A DNA stretch of 48,534 nt from Thermoplasmata archaeon (GTDB taxonomy: Archaea > Thermoplasmatota > Thermoplasmata > Lutacidiplasmatales > UBA184): positions 1 through 48,534 of the forward strand of contig JAJZYH010000011.1 of assembly GCA_021798195.1 (NCBI GenBank). The letters run 5' to 3'. This document shows positions 8,831 through 17,918 of this stretch, one piece after another. The notes under the pieces were generated by a model. That model ran no database searches. It was not told the origin of the DNA and saw only the letters and a program-made list of their open reading frames with translations. Position 1 is the stretch's first letter. Each line of letters starts with the position of its first letter. The translations under genes and the position numbers were made by a program.

Positions 8831-9460
8831 TCACGGGGAAAGCAGGAGGGCGCGTCCCGGCCCTCCATCCCCTCCCCGGATGAGGAGTGGGAGGAAGCGG
8901 AGTTCGTAGTTTCCCTGGGGGACTTTCCCCAGAAGGAGCCCTTCCAGGATGAGGACCCCGGCGCCCAGGAGCGTGTGATGCACCGGATAATCGGATCCCC
9001 CCATCCCTTCCACGGAGAGGGAATCGATCCCCACGAGCCGGAGCTTCCGCCGGACGGCTTCGGCCGCCCCCGCCGGACTCAAGGCCACGTAGTCGGAAAA
9101 GAACTCCGGAGGATCCTTCCAACGCTGGGAGTTCGTGGTCCGGAACAGGACCCGGACATCCCCGGGGGCGAGGGTCCGGAACGCCTCCGGGCCGATCTCG
9201 GGATCCCCCGAGGGGACCTCCACCACGCGGCAGGGCCCGTTGAAGGCATCGAGGGAAAGCTGGTCGGTGGTGGCCCCTCCGGGAACGAAATGGATGGGGG
9301 GGTCCACATGGGTCCCGCTGTGGGAGCTCAAGGAGAGGGAGGAGACGTTGTACGGGCTCCCTTCGGTGATGGACTTCGTGCGTTGGACCCGGACGGGCGG
9401 GTCTCCGGGAAAGCCGGCCATGCGATCCTGGATGGGGAATGAGATGTCGATGGTGCGCAT
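8831..9460 (-). CDS. Cyclase-family metal-dependent hydrolase (kynurenine formamidase fold)
   Basis: 209 residues. The signature H47-SGT-H51-V-D53-PPI-H57-F places it in the cyclase family (COG1878). This family includes kynurenine formamidase and amide- or lactone-opening enzymes that bind metal ions through these residues. Length is typical. The start MRTIDISFPI is the usual family start, and a TATA-like element at 9491-9496 supports it. Because it heads the transcript containing gluconate dehydratase, one may guess that it opens a sugar lactone, but no tryptophan-degradation genes are nearby and the substrate is unknown. Confidence 0.8.
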   Translation of the reverse strand: MRTIDISFPIQDRMAGFPGDPPVRVQRTKSITEGSPYNVSSLSLSSHSGTHVDPPIHFVPGGATTDQLSLDAFNGPCRVVEVPSGDPEIGPEAFRTLAPGDVRVLFRTTNSQRWKDPPEFFSDYVALSPAGAAEAVRRKLRLVGIDSLSVEGMGGSDYPVHHTLLGAGVLILEGLLLGKVPQGNYELRFLPLLIRGGDGGPGRALLLSP

Positions 9461-9490
9461 GATCGCCTCGACCCACGCAGACGGGGACAG

Positions 9491-9496
9491 GTTATG
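9491..9496 (-). promoter_or_regulatory. TATA-like element for the cyclase-gnaD group
   Basis: Read on the minus strand, CATAAC is centred about 33 bases before the ATG at 9460. This would leave a leader of a few bases. Confidence 0.4.
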
Positions 9497-9530
9497 AGGA
9501 CGCTGCATGGACCGTCGTCCGACGGCGAGG

Positions 9531-9536
9531 TTTAAG
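9531..9536 (+). promoter_or_regulatory. TATA-like element for the 9557 membrane protein
   Basis: TTTAAG is centred about 24-29 bases before the two possible ATGs (9557 and 9563), as for a leaderless transcript. Confidence 0.45.
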
Positions 9537-9556
9537 AGTGGTCCCGAGTCTGGAAG

Positions 9557-10339
9557 ATGGGTATGGAGATCGGCAGCACGTCGGGGGCCCTCGTGGTGGC
9601 CTTCCTCATCACGGTGTTGGAGCTCACCGAGGTGGTGGCCGTGGTCTATGCTCTGGGAGCGGGTTCCCGGACCATGACCCCGGGGACCCTGGGAGCCATC
9701 GCCGGCGTTGCCGTGGTGGGAGGGATCGCACTGGGTGTCAGCGTGGCCCTTTCCGCGATCCCTCCCCTCGACACCCTCGTGGTGGGAGCCTTGCTCCTCT
9801 TCGGGTTCGGCGCCTTCCTGTTCCGCTCCACGGTGAAGACGTACTTCCGGGAGGCCAAGAAGCGCCTGGGCCGGGGGGACGGGGGCCCCGCCGCCCATCA
9901 GGGGGAGGGGCTCGCCCCCCATGCGCTCTTCGTGGGGGCCTTCTCCGTGGGGGCCATCGAGACGGTGGAGGCGGCCATCGTCCTCGTGGCCATCTCGGCG
10001 GCGGGCTTCGGCTGGGAAGCCCTCACCGGGTTCATCCTGGGCGGGGTCCTCCTCGTGGCCATCGGCTGGAGCCTCCACACGCGGATCCGGCAGATCAAGG
10101 TCCCGCCGCTCAAGTGGGTGGCCACGAGCCTCTTGTTCACGTTCGGGGTCTTTTGGACCGGGGAGGCCCTGGGGGCCGTGGGGCTCTTCCATTATCCGCG
10201 ATTGGGCCCCCTGCCCGCGGACATCTGGATCCTTCCCATCTTCCTGGTGTGCCTTGGCCTTGTGGGCCTCGGGGTCCGGTTCGTGGTGGCCCGACGGGTC
10301 CGTGCCCTGGATGCCCCTGGCCATCGAGGGACGGCCTGA
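9557..10339 (+). CDS. Polytopic membrane protein with paired acidic motifs, possible transporter
   Basis: 260 residues with about seven hydrophobic segments arranged as two similar halves. Each half carries a membrane-embedded acidic motif: VLELTEVVAVV near residue 20 and GAIETVEAAIVL near residue 138. Such paired Glu motifs occur in cation permeases (FTR1-like or GDT1-like), and the overall look is that of a conserved archaeal membrane family (I believe COG4280), for which I know no function. A charged loop (KTYFREAKKRLGRGD) separates the halves. The signal peptidase gene follows after 10 bases, so they are probably co-transcribed. Confidence 0.65.
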   Translation: MGMEIGSTSGALVVAFLITVLELTEVVAVVYALGAGSRTMTPGTLGAIAGVAVVGGIALGVSVALSAIPPLDTLVVGALLLFGFGAFLFRSTVKTYFREAKKRLGRGDGGPAAHQGEGLAPHALFVGAFSVGAIETVEAAIVLVAISAAGFGWEALTGFILGGVLLVAIGWSLHTRIRQIKVPPLKWVATSLLFTFGVFWTGEALGAVGLFHYPRLGPLPADIWILPIFLVCLGLVGLGVRFVVARRVRALDAPGHRGTA

Positions 10340-10349
10340 GGGCTGGGAC

Positions 10350-11438
10350 ATGGGAGTGGGACCCACGGCGGAGAAGCGCTCTCCTCGGCAGAGGGCGCGG
10401 GAATCCTCTCCCCCGGCCGACAGGCGCCGGCGACCTCGGCGCGCTCGCTCCCGGACCTGGCGACGGATCCGGGGGGTGGTCACGGCGGGTTGGTTCGAAC
10501 CCATCCTTGCCCTCCTCGCCGTGGTCATCATCCTGGGTTCCCTGCTGCTCTACACGGGGACCTGGCCACCCCTCGTGGTGGTGGAATCCTGGAGCATGGA
10601 GCACGGGCCCAACGACCCACTGGGGATCATCAACACGGGAGACATCGTCCTGGTGAAGCACGTGGATGCCCCCGCGGGCGTGACCACGTACGTCCAGGGG
10701 CTGGTGAACGGGTTCCAGACGTACGGGGAGTACGGGGACGTGATATTGTACTATCCCGATGGCCAGACCGACCTGACGCCCATCATCCACCGGGCCATGA
10801 TCTGGCTCCAGTACAACGCATCGGAGGGCGCCTTCAACGCCCCCACGCTGCTCCCCCTCACCTGCGGCCCGAACCAGCAGTACGTGGACCTCACGGGATT
10901 GGGCGGGACCCGTTGCCTCAACCCGGGAGACCCCAACGCACCCCTCACCGGGACCCTGGTGCTCTACCACGTGGGCTACAACGGAGTGACCGTCAACATC
11001 GACCTGAACGCCCTCATCCAGACGTCTCCCTGGTCCGGTTACATCACCCTGGGGGACAACAACTCCGGGCTCTACGATCAGCTGCAATGCCCCCCCAAGT
11101 GCCTGGTGCAACCCGGGTGGATCCTGGGCGTGGCCCGGGGCCTCCTCCCCTGGTTCGGGGACATCAAGCTGTGGATCGACGACCAGCTGGGCCACGACAA
11201 CAACGAGTACACGCGGATGGTCCCCACCCTGAGCTGGGTCTACCTCGGGATCTCCCTCGCCCTCATCGTGACCTTGCCCCAGGTGGTCCCCTGGTCCTAC
11301 CGGAAGTGGAGGGACCGCAGGAGGCATCGGGGGCCCGATCCAGAAGAGGCGACGGACGGGGACGCCTCGCCGGAGGACCCGGAGACGGACGGCTCCGGTC
11401 CCCCCGTGGAGGAGACGAATCCACACGACGACAATTGA
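10350..11438 (+). CDS. Archaeal signal peptidase I (S26B)
   Basis: 362 residues. The enzyme removes class I signal peptides from secreted proteins at the outer face of the membrane. The transmembrane anchor is at about residues 50-70. Catalytic motifs follow: S82 in ESWSMEHG, GDIVLVK, GDVILYY, H147 in IIHRAM, and D236 in YITLGDNN with a second Asp at 243. A His in place of the bacterial Lys marks the archaeal/ER class. An insert of about 75 residues lies between the His and Asp motifs, a second hydrophobic segment is near residues 295-315, and an Arg-rich start and acidic tail frame the protein. The gene begins 10 bases after the previous stop. Confidence 0.9.
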   Translation: MGVGPTAEKRSPRQRARESSPPADRRRRPRRARSRTWRRIRGVVTAGWFEPILALLAVVIILGSLLLYTGTWPPLVVVESWSMEHGPNDPLGIINTGDIVLVKHVDAPAGVTTYVQGLVNGFQTYGEYGDVILYYPDGQTDLTPIIHRAMIWLQYNASEGAFNAPTLLPLTCGPNQQYVDLTGLGGTRCLNPGDPNAPLTGTLVLYHVGYNGVTVNIDLNALIQTSPWSGYITLGDNNSGLYDQLQCPPKCLVQPGWILGVARGLLPWFGDIKLWIDDQLGHDNNEYTRMVPTLSWVYLGISLALIVTLPQVVPWSYRKWRDRRRHRGPDPEEATDGDASPEDPETDGSGPPVEETNPHDDN

Positions 11439-11458
11439 CGGAAGATCCCCGCCAATTC

Positions 11459-11467
11459 TCAAATACG
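11459..11467 (+). promoter_or_regulatory. TATA-like element for the pilin gene
   Basis: TCAAATACG is centred about 30 bases before the ATG at 11493 and supports that start over the in-frame ATG at 11508. Confidence 0.45.
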
Positions 11468-11492
11468 CAGTGGTACGCATAGGCCCCTTCCG

Positions 11493-12116
11493 ATGGGAGC
11501 TGGGAGGATGCGGCGGAACGGGGGCCGTGGCCGGGGCGTGTCCGACATCGTGGCCACCATTCTCGTGGTGGCCATCGTGGTGGTCCTGGCGGCGGTCCTC
11601 TACATTCTCATCTCCGGATACTTGAGCGCCCTCCCGGCCCAACCCAAGTCCGTGACGTTCGCCAACGAGAAATCCACCACTACCCAGGTGGGTACCACTG
11701 TCAATTACTACGTTTGGTGGTCCCTGAGCCTCAGCGGAGGCATGAGCACCTCCGACCTCGGCTTCAAGATCACCACGGGACAGGGGGCCCAGTTGACCTT
11801 GGGAGCTCCCGCCCCCGGGACCTGCAATGGGACCTTCACGCCGGCCTCGGGGAGTTCCCCGCCTCACGGAGCCTGCGCCGCCCCCGTCTCGGGAGCCTGG
11901 TACGGCGTCCTGGAGAACGGCGCGGGGGACGTGGTGAGCATCTGGACCGGGTCCGGATGGACCGGTCCGGGCGGAACGGGAAACAGCACGGTCTCCATCG
12001 TGTCGGGGGACACCCTTGTGGTGGTCTCGGGCGGCACACAGCCGTTGGCGGGAAGCGGCGACACCCTCTCGGTGTACGGCGCCGTGGCCAGCGTGAGTGG
12101 GACGACGGTCCTGTGA
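11493..12116 (+). CDS. Type IV pilin-like protein with class III signal peptide
   Basis: 207 residues. A basic leader (MGAGRMRRNGGRGRG) is followed directly by VSDIVATILVVAIVVVLAAVLY, the archaeal pilin N-terminal domain. Prepilin peptidase would cut after the last Gly of the leader, and the hydrophobic helix would then form the filament core. The rest is Gly/Ser/Thr-rich beta sequence with several surface-type repeats. The likely processing enzyme is at 4180-5109. No assembly ATPase or platform protein is nearby, so it may be an adhesive pilin or a stand-alone surface protein. Confidence 0.8.
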   Translation: MGAGRMRRNGGRGRGVSDIVATILVVAIVVVLAAVLYILISGYLSALPAQPKSVTFANEKSTTTQVGTTVNYYVWWSLSLSGGMSTSDLGFKITTGQGAQLTLGAPAPGTCNGTFTPASGSSPPHGACAAPVSGAWYGVLENGAGDVVSIWTGSGWTGPGGTGNSTVSIVSGDTLVVVSGGTQPLAGSGDTLSVYGAVASVSGTTVL

Positions 12117-12266
12117 GGGAGGTTTCCCACGGATATCGGGGGCCCCGAAATTCCTCCAGGGGACGGGGCTGGGGCGACCGGGCTTCTCGCAACGCTCAAG
12201 GGGTCCTTCGATCCCACACGGGAAGCACCTGTGGGCCTGCGGATCTAGACACCCCGACTCGGCCAA

Positions 12267-12274
12267 CAATTAAG
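12267..12274 (+). promoter_or_regulatory. TATA-like element for prs
   Basis: CAATTAAG lies about 50 bases before the TTG start, leaving a leader of about 23 bases that contains the Shine-Dalgarno-like CGGGAGGGT at 12304-12312. The rest of the 12117-12318 gap shows nothing recognisable. Confidence 0.45.
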
Positions 12275-12318
12275 TTCGGGCCCGTGCTGGCTCCGGAGCC
12301 ATTCCGGGAGGGTCCACA

Positions 12319-13194
12319 TTGTACGTCATCGGGGGAGGGGCTTCCACATCGCTCGCCGAGCGCATCTCAAGGGAACTGGGGAATGCCCCCTTCGCCATCC
12401 CGTTCCGGAAGAGGTTCCCGGACGGGGAGCTCTACATGCGGGTGGGGGGGAAGCTGGAGGGAGAGGATGTGGCCCTCGTCCAGTCCACCCGCACGGACCA
12501 GGATGTCCTGGAGCTCTTCCTCCTGCAGGATGCCATCCGGGAAGCCGGAGCCCGGACCCTCTGGACCGTGATCCCGTACTTCGGCTATTCGCGGCAGGAC
12601 CGGGTCTTCTTCCCCGGTGAACCCGTCTCCGCCCGCGCGCTGGCGCGCCACGTGGAGATCGATGCCGACGCCGTGGTGACGGTGGACCTGCATTCGGAAC
12701 TCACCAAGGGGGCCTTCCGCAAGCCGTTCTTCGAGGCCAGCGGGATCCCCGCCATCGCCCGGTTGCTTCGGGAGCGGCCCGTGGACCTTTTGGTCTCCCC
12801 GGACAAGGGGGGCGTGGACCGGGTGCGCCGGATGGCGGAGCGCCTGCACAAGCCCTGGAGCGCCCTCTTCAAGAAGCGGATCGACAGCGAGCACGTGGAG
12901 CTCACCGTCCCCGAGGACTTCCCGTCGGTCCACGGGAAGCACGTCGTCCTCGTGGACGACGTGATCACGACCGGAGGGACCATCGTGGAGAGCGCCCGGG
13001 TGCTGCGCCAACAGGGGGCCAGCGTGGTCATGGCTGCCTGTACGCACGGCCTGTTCCTCCGGGACGCCTTCGAGCGCCTGAAGGCGGTCACGGACGAGAT
13101 CTTCTCCACCGACACGCTGGAGAACGCGGCGGAGAAGGCCTCGGTGGCCCCCGACATCGCGGAGATCCTCAAGCGGGCCCTCCCCGCGGCGTAG
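12319..13194 (+). CDS. prs: Ribose-phosphate pyrophosphokinase (PRPP synthetase)
   Basis: 291 residues, full length for archaeal PRPP synthetase, which makes PRPP from ribose 5-phosphate and ATP for nucleotide, histidine and NAD synthesis. Visible motifs are RFPDGELYMRV, PYFGYSRQDR, VDLHSE, SPDKGGVDR and the PRPP-binding loop VVLVDDVITTGGT. The start codon is TTG, fixed by a G-rich ribosome-binding site six bases upstream and by the family start MYVIGG. PRPP feeds PurP and NadB pathways also encoded in this window. The GNAT gene follows after 28 bases. Confidence 0.95.
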   Translation: MYVIGGGASTSLAERISRELGNAPFAIPFRKRFPDGELYMRVGGKLEGEDVALVQSTRTDQDVLELFLLQDAIREAGARTLWTVIPYFGYSRQDRVFFPGEPVSARALARHVEIDADAVVTVDLHSELTKGAFRKPFFEASGIPAIARLLRERPVDLLVSPDKGGVDRVRRMAERLHKPWSALFKKRIDSEHVELTVPEDFPSVHGKHVVLVDDVITTGGTIVESARVLRQQGASVVMAACTHGLFLRDAFERLKAVTDEIFSTDTLENAAEKASVAPDIAEILKRALPAA

Positions 13195-13222
13195 AACTCT
13201 GCGGGAGCCCCCGAGGTAGGCC

Positions 13223-14215
13223 ATGGACCCAGAGGCACCCAGGGTGGTCCCCGCACGGGAGTACAAGGGCGACCTCCTGGAACGGCTCGTGGCGCTCCGG
13301 AACGCTCTGAAGGCCCGGGAGGAAGCGCTGCCTCCCGCCTGGCCCGAAGATGCCTTCCGGGAGATCCGGGAGGGGAACTATCTTGCCTGGGTGCTGCTGC
13401 GGGGAGGGATCGGGGCGGGGATGGTCGTCCTTGCCCTCCGCAATGGGCGAGCCTACGGCCACATCCACCTGGAGGATCCCGCCGCCACGGAAGCGGAACG
13501 GGACGCCCTTCTGGAGGCGGTACGAAGGGGAGTCCCCCCGCCGGTGCGGCGGTGCGACATCACCGTCTCCACTCCCGATCCCGAGACGGAAGCCCGCTGG
13601 ATGGATGCCCTGGCCGCCCGGACGGACTGGAAGGCCATCCGGCGGCAGCGGATGGTTCGTCCGCTGGAGCTGGAGGACCCCCCTGGCTCGACCCCTCTCC
13701 CCCCGGGTTTCCGGTTCGCCAAGGTCACCCTGGTCCCCCAGGGCGACCTGGCGCGGCTCGATTGGGAGGCCTTCCGGGACGGCCCCGACGCGGCCATGGT
13801 GGCCGAGAGCGTGGAGGAGAACCGGCGCCTTCTGGAGGGCCTCCTGCGGGGGGATCTGGGGGCACCCATCCCCGATGCGAGCCCTGCGGTTCTCACCCTC
13901 GAATCCGGAGCCCACGGTCCGGGTGGGTCCCTCGCAGGGTTCGCCCTCACCCTGGAACAGACCCCCCGACGGGCCCTCCTCGCCGACATCGCCATCCATC
14001 CCCGGTTCCGCCGCCAGCACCTGGGAGAGGCCCTCCTCCGACGCACGCTGAGGGGGCTCCTCGCCCTGGGGTTCCGGGAAGTCTCCCTCTGGGTGACCGA
14101 GGCCAACGGGCCGGCCCGGACGCTCTACGAGAAGCTGGGGTTCCGACGGGACCTCTCCACGGCCATCCTCCGATGGGAACGGGGAGAGCCCGGAACGTCC
14201 CCCCGTACCCCTTAA
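13223..14215 (+). CDS. GNAT-family N-acetyltransferase, two-domain
   Basis: 330 residues. The C-terminal part (about 225-325) is a clear GNAT fold: LAGFALTLE, then [21 protein letters not shown], which carries the acetyl-CoA pyrophosphate loop (R-x2-x-x-G-x-A), then the [17 protein letters not shown] motif. The first 220 residues look like a degenerate second GNAT-like domain. The acetyl acceptor cannot be deduced. A GAGGT ribosome-binding site precedes ATG 13223. It probably shares a transcript with prs. Confidence 0.75.
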   Translation: MDPEAPRVVPAREYKGDLLERLVALRNALKAREEALPPAWPEDAFREIREGNYLAWVLLRGGIGAGMVVLALRNGRAYGHIHLEDPAATEAERDALLEAVRRGVPPPVRRCDITVSTPDPETEARWMDALAARTDWKAIRRQRMVRPLELEDPPGSTPLPPGFRFAKVTLVPQGDLARLDWEAFRDGPDAAMVAESVEENRRLLEGLLRGDLGAPIPDASPAVLTLESGAHGPGGSLAGFALTLEQTPRRALLADIAIHPRFRRQHLGEALLRRTLRGLLALGFREVSLWVTEANGPARTLYEKLGFRRDLSTAILRWERGEPGTSPRTP

Positions 14216-14216
14216 G
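14211..14216 (+). promoter_or_regulatory. TATA-like CTTAAG overlapping the GNAT stop codon, for nadB
   Basis: The TAA stop of the GNAT gene is part of CTTAAG, centred about 29 bases before the nadB ATG, as for a leaderless transcript. Confidence 0.45.
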
Positions 14217-14242
14217 TCCGCGGGGTCCCGTCCCCGTTCCCC

Positions 14243-15832
14243 ATGTCGGGGTCCCCCCGGGAGCTCATCATCGTCGGGAGCGGCATCGCCGGCCTCTATG
14301 TGGCCATCCGGGCCCGGGAGGAGGGCTTGCGTCCCCTGGTCCTCACCAAGTCCACGCTCACCGACTCCAACACCCGCTACGCCCAGGGCGGGATCGCGGC
14401 CGCCGTGGCCGAGGGGGATTCCCCCCACCTCCACTGGCGGGACACGGTCCGGGCCGGCGACGGGCTCGTGGACCGGGCGGCGGCCCGTGTCCTGACGGAA
14501 GAAGCGCCCCAGCGGATCGCGGACCTGGTGCGCTGGGGCGTCCCATTCGACACCGTGGACGGCCGGATCACCCTGGGCCGGGAAGGGGCCCACAGCCGTT
14601 CCCGGATCCTGCACGCGGGGGGAGATGCCACGGGACTTCGCATCGAGGAGACGCTCCAGCGTCGGGTCCAGGAAGGTGGGATCGACGTGCAGGAGCAGAC
14701 GGTCCTCCGGGCCCTCCGGGTCCAAGGGGGGATCCTGCGGGGGCTCCGGGTGGCCTCCCCCCACGGGACGGAGGATCTCACCGCCGAGAAGGTGGTGCTG
14801 GCCACCGGTGGCGCGGGTCACCTCTACTACGAATCCTCCAACCCGTCGGTGGCCACGGGGGAGGGGGTCGCCATCGGGTTTTGCGCAGGGGCCGTGGTGC
14901 GCGACATGGAATTCATACAGTTCCACCCCACCGCCTTCTACCGGGAGGGGGCCCCCCGGTTCCTCATCACGGAAGCCCTCCGGGGAGAGGGAGCCCTCCT
15001 GAAGAACTCCCGGGGGGAGCGGTTCATGCCCCGCTACCACCCGCTCGCGGAGCTCGCTCCCCGCGACGTGGTCTCCCGGGCCATCGTGGCCGAGCTCCGG
15101 CGCACCGGGGATCGGACCGTCTTCCTCGACGCGTCCTCGATCCCCCCGGACCGCCTCCGGGTCCGGTTCCCCACCATCGCCCACTTTCTGGAGGCGCAGG
15201 GGCTCGACCTCTCCCGGGACCTCATCCCGGTGACGCCCGTGGCGCACTACATGATCGGCGGCCTCGCCACGAACCTCCATGGGGAAACGACCCTGCGGGG
15301 GCTCTATGCCTGCGGCGAGGTGGCCAGCACCGGGGTCCACGGGGCGAACCGCCTCGCCAGCAATTCCCTCCTGGAGGGACTCGTGTTCGGGGAACGCATC
15401 GTGGGTACCCTCCGGGACGGACGGGCCTGGGAAGGGGTTCCCCCTTCCCCCCGGGAGATGGGGATCCCTCGGGACCTCCCCCCGGATTCCGGGGAAGACG
15501 GGGTGGAACCCCTCCGGTCCCCCGAGGACCTGAGGAGGCTCCTGTGGACGAACGTGGGGATCCTCCGGGACCGGACCGGGCTCGAGGTGGCCGTCCGGCG
15601 CCTGGAACGCCGCGCCATGGAAGGAGGGGCTCTTCCTCCGGGCACCGAGGACGGAAGGGATCCCCTTGCCGACTCGGCCCTCACCGCCCTCCTCATCGCC
15701 GGGGGAGCCCTCACCCGGGAGGAGAGCCGGGGGTCCCACTTCCGCTCCGACTATCCCCGGCGCCGGGCCGCGTGGAAGGTCCATCTGGACCTGCGCTCCG
15801 TGGCCCGGGGGGGCCCTCCCGAGAAGGCTTAA
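14243..15832 (+). CDS. nadB: L-aspartate oxidase
   Basis: 529 residues. This FAD enzyme oxidises L-aspartate to iminoaspartate, the first step of de novo NAD synthesis. The dinucleotide-binding [11 protein letters not shown] is at residues 11-21. The family sequences [34 protein letters not shown] and [20 protein letters not shown] follow, ending in the helical C-terminal domain with an MTxxxG-like remnant. Length matches bacterial NadB. Quinolinate synthase (nadA) and nadC are not in the window. Related succinate dehydrogenase flavoproteins are less likely given these motifs and the lack of sdh neighbours. Confidence 0.93.
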   Translation: MSGSPRELIIVGSGIAGLYVAIRAREEGLRPLVLTKSTLTDSNTRYAQGGIAAAVAEGDSPHLHWRDTVRAGDGLVDRAAARVLTEEAPQRIADLVRWGVPFDTVDGRITLGREGAHSRSRILHAGGDATGLRIEETLQRRVQEGGIDVQEQTVLRALRVQGGILRGLRVASPHGTEDLTAEKVVLATGGAGHLYYESSNPSVATGEGVAIGFCAGAVVRDMEFIQFHPTAFYREGAPRFLITEALRGEGALLKNSRGERFMPRYHPLAELAPRDVVSRAIVAELRRTGDRTVFLDASSIPPDRLRVRFPTIAHFLEAQGLDLSRDLIPVTPVAHYMIGGLATNLHGETTLRGLYACGEVASTGVHGANRLASNSLLEGLVFGERIVGTLRDGRAWEGVPPSPREMGIPRDLPPDSGEDGVEPLRSPEDLRRLLWTNVGILRDRTGLEVAVRRLERRAMEGGALPPGTEDGRDPLADSALTALLIAGGALTREESRGSHFRSDYPRRRAAWKVHLDLRSVARGGPPEKA

Positions 15833-15833
15833 G
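15828..15833 (+). promoter_or_regulatory. TATA-like CTTAAG overlapping the nadB stop codon, for the acyl-CoA dehydrogenase
   Basis: CTTAAG includes the nadB TAA and is centred about 26 bases before ATG 15856. The arrangement is the same as at 14211-14216. Confidence 0.45.
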
Positions 15834-15855
15834 CTTCCCACCCCGTGGGACCGCC

Positions 15856-17007
15856 ATGGACCTCGAGCTGCGCCCCGAGGAGAGGGATCTCCGGGCCGCG
15901 GTGGCGAGTTTCGCGCGGAAGGAGATCGCCCCGGTCGCCGACTCCATGGATCGGGAGGACCGTTGGCCCGCGGAGGTCTTCCGCCGGATGGGCGAGCAAG
16001 GTTTGCTGGGACCCACCGTCCCGTCGGAGCTCGAGGGGGGCGGTTGGGACTATGTGGCGCAGGCGCTCATCCTGGAGGAGGTGGCCCGGGTGAGCCCCGC
16101 CCTCGCCCTCTCCGTGGGAGCCCATTCCAACCTGTGCCTGGACAACCTCTTCCGGAACGGGAGCGAGGAGCAGAGGCAAAAGTATGCTCCCGACCTCGCC
16201 TCCGGACGGAAGACGGGGGCCCTCGCGCTCACCGAACCGGGCGCGGGATCCGATGCCCTCTCCCTGCGCACCCGGGCGGAGCGCAAGGGAGCGCACTACG
16301 TCCTCACCGGCTCCAAGCAGTTCATCACCAACGGCCCCATCGCCGACACGCTCCTCGTCTATGCCAAGACGGCGCCGGAGAAGGGGGCCCGGGGCATCAG
16401 CGCGTTCATCGTGGAGAAGGGGTTCCCCGGCTTCTCCGTGAGCCGGCAGCTGGACAAGATGGGCATGCGCGGATCCCCCACCGGGGAACTCTCCTTCGAT
16501 GCCGTGGAGGTACCCCAGGAGAACCTCCTGGGCCATGAGAACCGGGGGCTCGAGATCCTCATGAGCGGGCTCAACGTGGAACGCGCCGTCCTGGCCGCCA
16601 TCCCGGTGGGCATCATGGAGGAGTGCCTCGACCTCTCGGTCCGGTACAGCCGGGAGAGGGAGCAGTTCCAGCAGAAGATCGGCCGGTTCCAGATGATCCA
16701 GGAGAAGATCGCCAACATGTACATGCAGCTCGAGGCCTCCCGATGGCTCCTCTACCACGCGCTGGCCTCGGTGGCGCAGGACCGCCGCGCGGGACGCCCC
16801 GCCGCCGCGGCCCTCACGTACGCCAGCGAGGCGTCCACCCGGGTGGCTCTCGACGCCATCCAGATCCACGGCGGGTACGGGTACATGCGGGACCTTCCCC
16901 TGGAGAGGCTCATGCGCGACGCGAAGCTCCTGGAGATCGGGGCGGGGACCAGCGAGATCCGACGCCTGGTGGTCGCCCGCGAGCTCCTGGGGCCCGAGTT
17001 CCATTGA
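15856..17007 (+). CDS. Acyl-CoA dehydrogenase, isovaleryl-CoA dehydrogenase type
   Basis: 383 residues with all acyl-CoA dehydrogenase landmarks: [10 protein letters not shown] (122-133), [13 protein letters not shown] (148-160), the [13 protein letters not shown] region and IQIHGGYGY (336-343). The enzyme makes an alpha-beta double bond in an acyl-CoA and passes electrons to ETF. At the usual catalytic Glu position the sequence reads [12 protein letters not shown], without Glu. Instead E242 in SGLNVERAV matches the catalytic Glu of isovaleryl-CoA dehydrogenase (GLDLER), which points to branched-chain substrates from leucine. It fits a peptide-based diet and the methylmalonyl-CoA genes at 27694-29837. 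No ETF genes are in the window. Confidence 0.85.
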   Translation: MDLELRPEERDLRAAVASFARKEIAPVADSMDREDRWPAEVFRRMGEQGLLGPTVPSELEGGGWDYVAQALILEEVARVSPALALSVGAHSNLCLDNLFRNGSEEQRQKYAPDLASGRKTGALALTEPGAGSDALSLRTRAERKGAHYVLTGSKQFITNGPIADTLLVYAKTAPEKGARGISAFIVEKGFPGFSVSRQLDKMGMRGSPTGELSFDAVEVPQENLLGHENRGLEILMSGLNVERAVLAAIPVGIMEECLDLSVRYSREREQFQQKIGRFQMIQEKIANMYMQLEASRWLLYHALASVAQDRRAGRPAAAALTYASEASTRVALDAIQIHGGYGYMRDLPLERLMRDAKLLEIGAGTSEIRRLVVARELLGPEFH

Positions 17008-17036
17008 GGGGGCCCTCTCCCCGGGGAGCGGAACCC

Positions 17037-17918
17037 GTGCCTTCCCGGAAATATGGGAGTCCTCCGGAAGGCCCTTCGCGCACCCCTCCGGAGTTCCGGT
17101 ATCCCGGGGACATCCGACGGGTCCGCTTCCGGGAGCGGAAGAACCGGTTCCTCGTCGAGGTGGAAGGTCCCCCGGGAACTGTGTTCCCGGCCCACCTGAG
17201 GAATCCCGGACGCATGCGGGAACTCCTGCGGGAGGGAGACACGTGGGGGCACGTGGTGAGCGCCTCTCCGGGATCCCCTCGGTCCACCCGATGGACGCTG
17301 GTGGACGTCGAGTCCCCCGCCGACCCTTCCATTCTCGTTTCGGTGGATGCGGTGATCACGAACCACCTCGTCCACCAGTGGCTGGGGGAGGGGTGGCTCT
17401 TCCCCGAGGTCTCCGCGTGGGGGCCCTGGCGGCGGGAGGTGCCCTGGATGGACTGCCGGTTCGACGAAGGATCGGTGGGTGGCATTCCCGGAGCGCCTCC
17501 CCGCGCGCTCCTCGAGGTCAAGAGCTCCAACCTCCGTGGAGGCCCGGCGGCCCTCTTCCCGGACGCCCCCACGCGGAGGGGGGCCCATCACGTGGACCGG
17601 CTCACGGAATTCGCCTCCTCCGGAGGTCGTGCCGCCCTCCTCTTCGTGGCCCAGAGGTGCGACGTGAGGGAGATCCGGCCCTACGGTGCCATGGACCCCC
17701 GGTTCTCCCGGGCGGTGGAGCGGGCTGCGGCGGCGGGGGTGCACATCCTGGGTTGTCGGGTCCGGGTGCGTCCGGGAGGGATCCGGTTCGCGGGTCGCCT
17801 GCCGGTCCGCGCCCCCCGCTGGACCCCCCTGGGACCTCCGGAGGAAGAACGCCATGCCCCACCAAGGAGACGAAATAGGGGAGGGACGTTCCGGGGGCGC
17901 CAGGGATTCCCTTCATGA
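17037..17918 (+). CDS. sfsA: SfsA-family nuclease
   Basis: 293 residues. SfsA proteins have an OB-like N-terminal domain and a PD-(D/E)xK nuclease-like C-terminal domain; the E. coli protein was first linked to maltose metabolism and later shown to bind and cut nucleic acid. Family marks are PGDIRRVRFRERKNRFLVEVE near the start, FPAHLRNPGRMRELL, VITNHLVHQWL and the catalytic LLEVKSSNL, followed by THHVDRL-like and LLFVAQR stretches. The start is GTG 17037, with GGGGAG ten bases upstream. It ends in an ATGA overlap with the phosphopantothenate synthetase gene. Confidence 0.85.
   Translation: MPSRKYGSPPEGPSRTPPEFRYPGDIRRVRFRERKNRFLVEVEGPPGTVFPAHLRNPGRMRELLREGDTWGHVVSASPGSPRSTRWTLVDVESPADPSILVSVDAVITNHLVHQWLGEGWLFPEVSAWGPWRREVPWMDCRFDEGSVGGIPGAPPRALLEVKSSNLRGGPAALFPDAPTRRGAHHVDRLTEFASSGGRAALLFVAQRCDVREIRPYGAMDPRFSRAVERAAAAGVHILGCRVRVRPGGIRFAGRLPVRAPRWTPLGPPEEERHAPPRRRNRGGTFRGRQGFPS

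Noticed and set aside
12117-12318. Possible tRNA at the TTCGATC motif before prs
   Set aside because: The flanking bases do not form a T-stem, and no acceptor or anticodon arms can be drawn.
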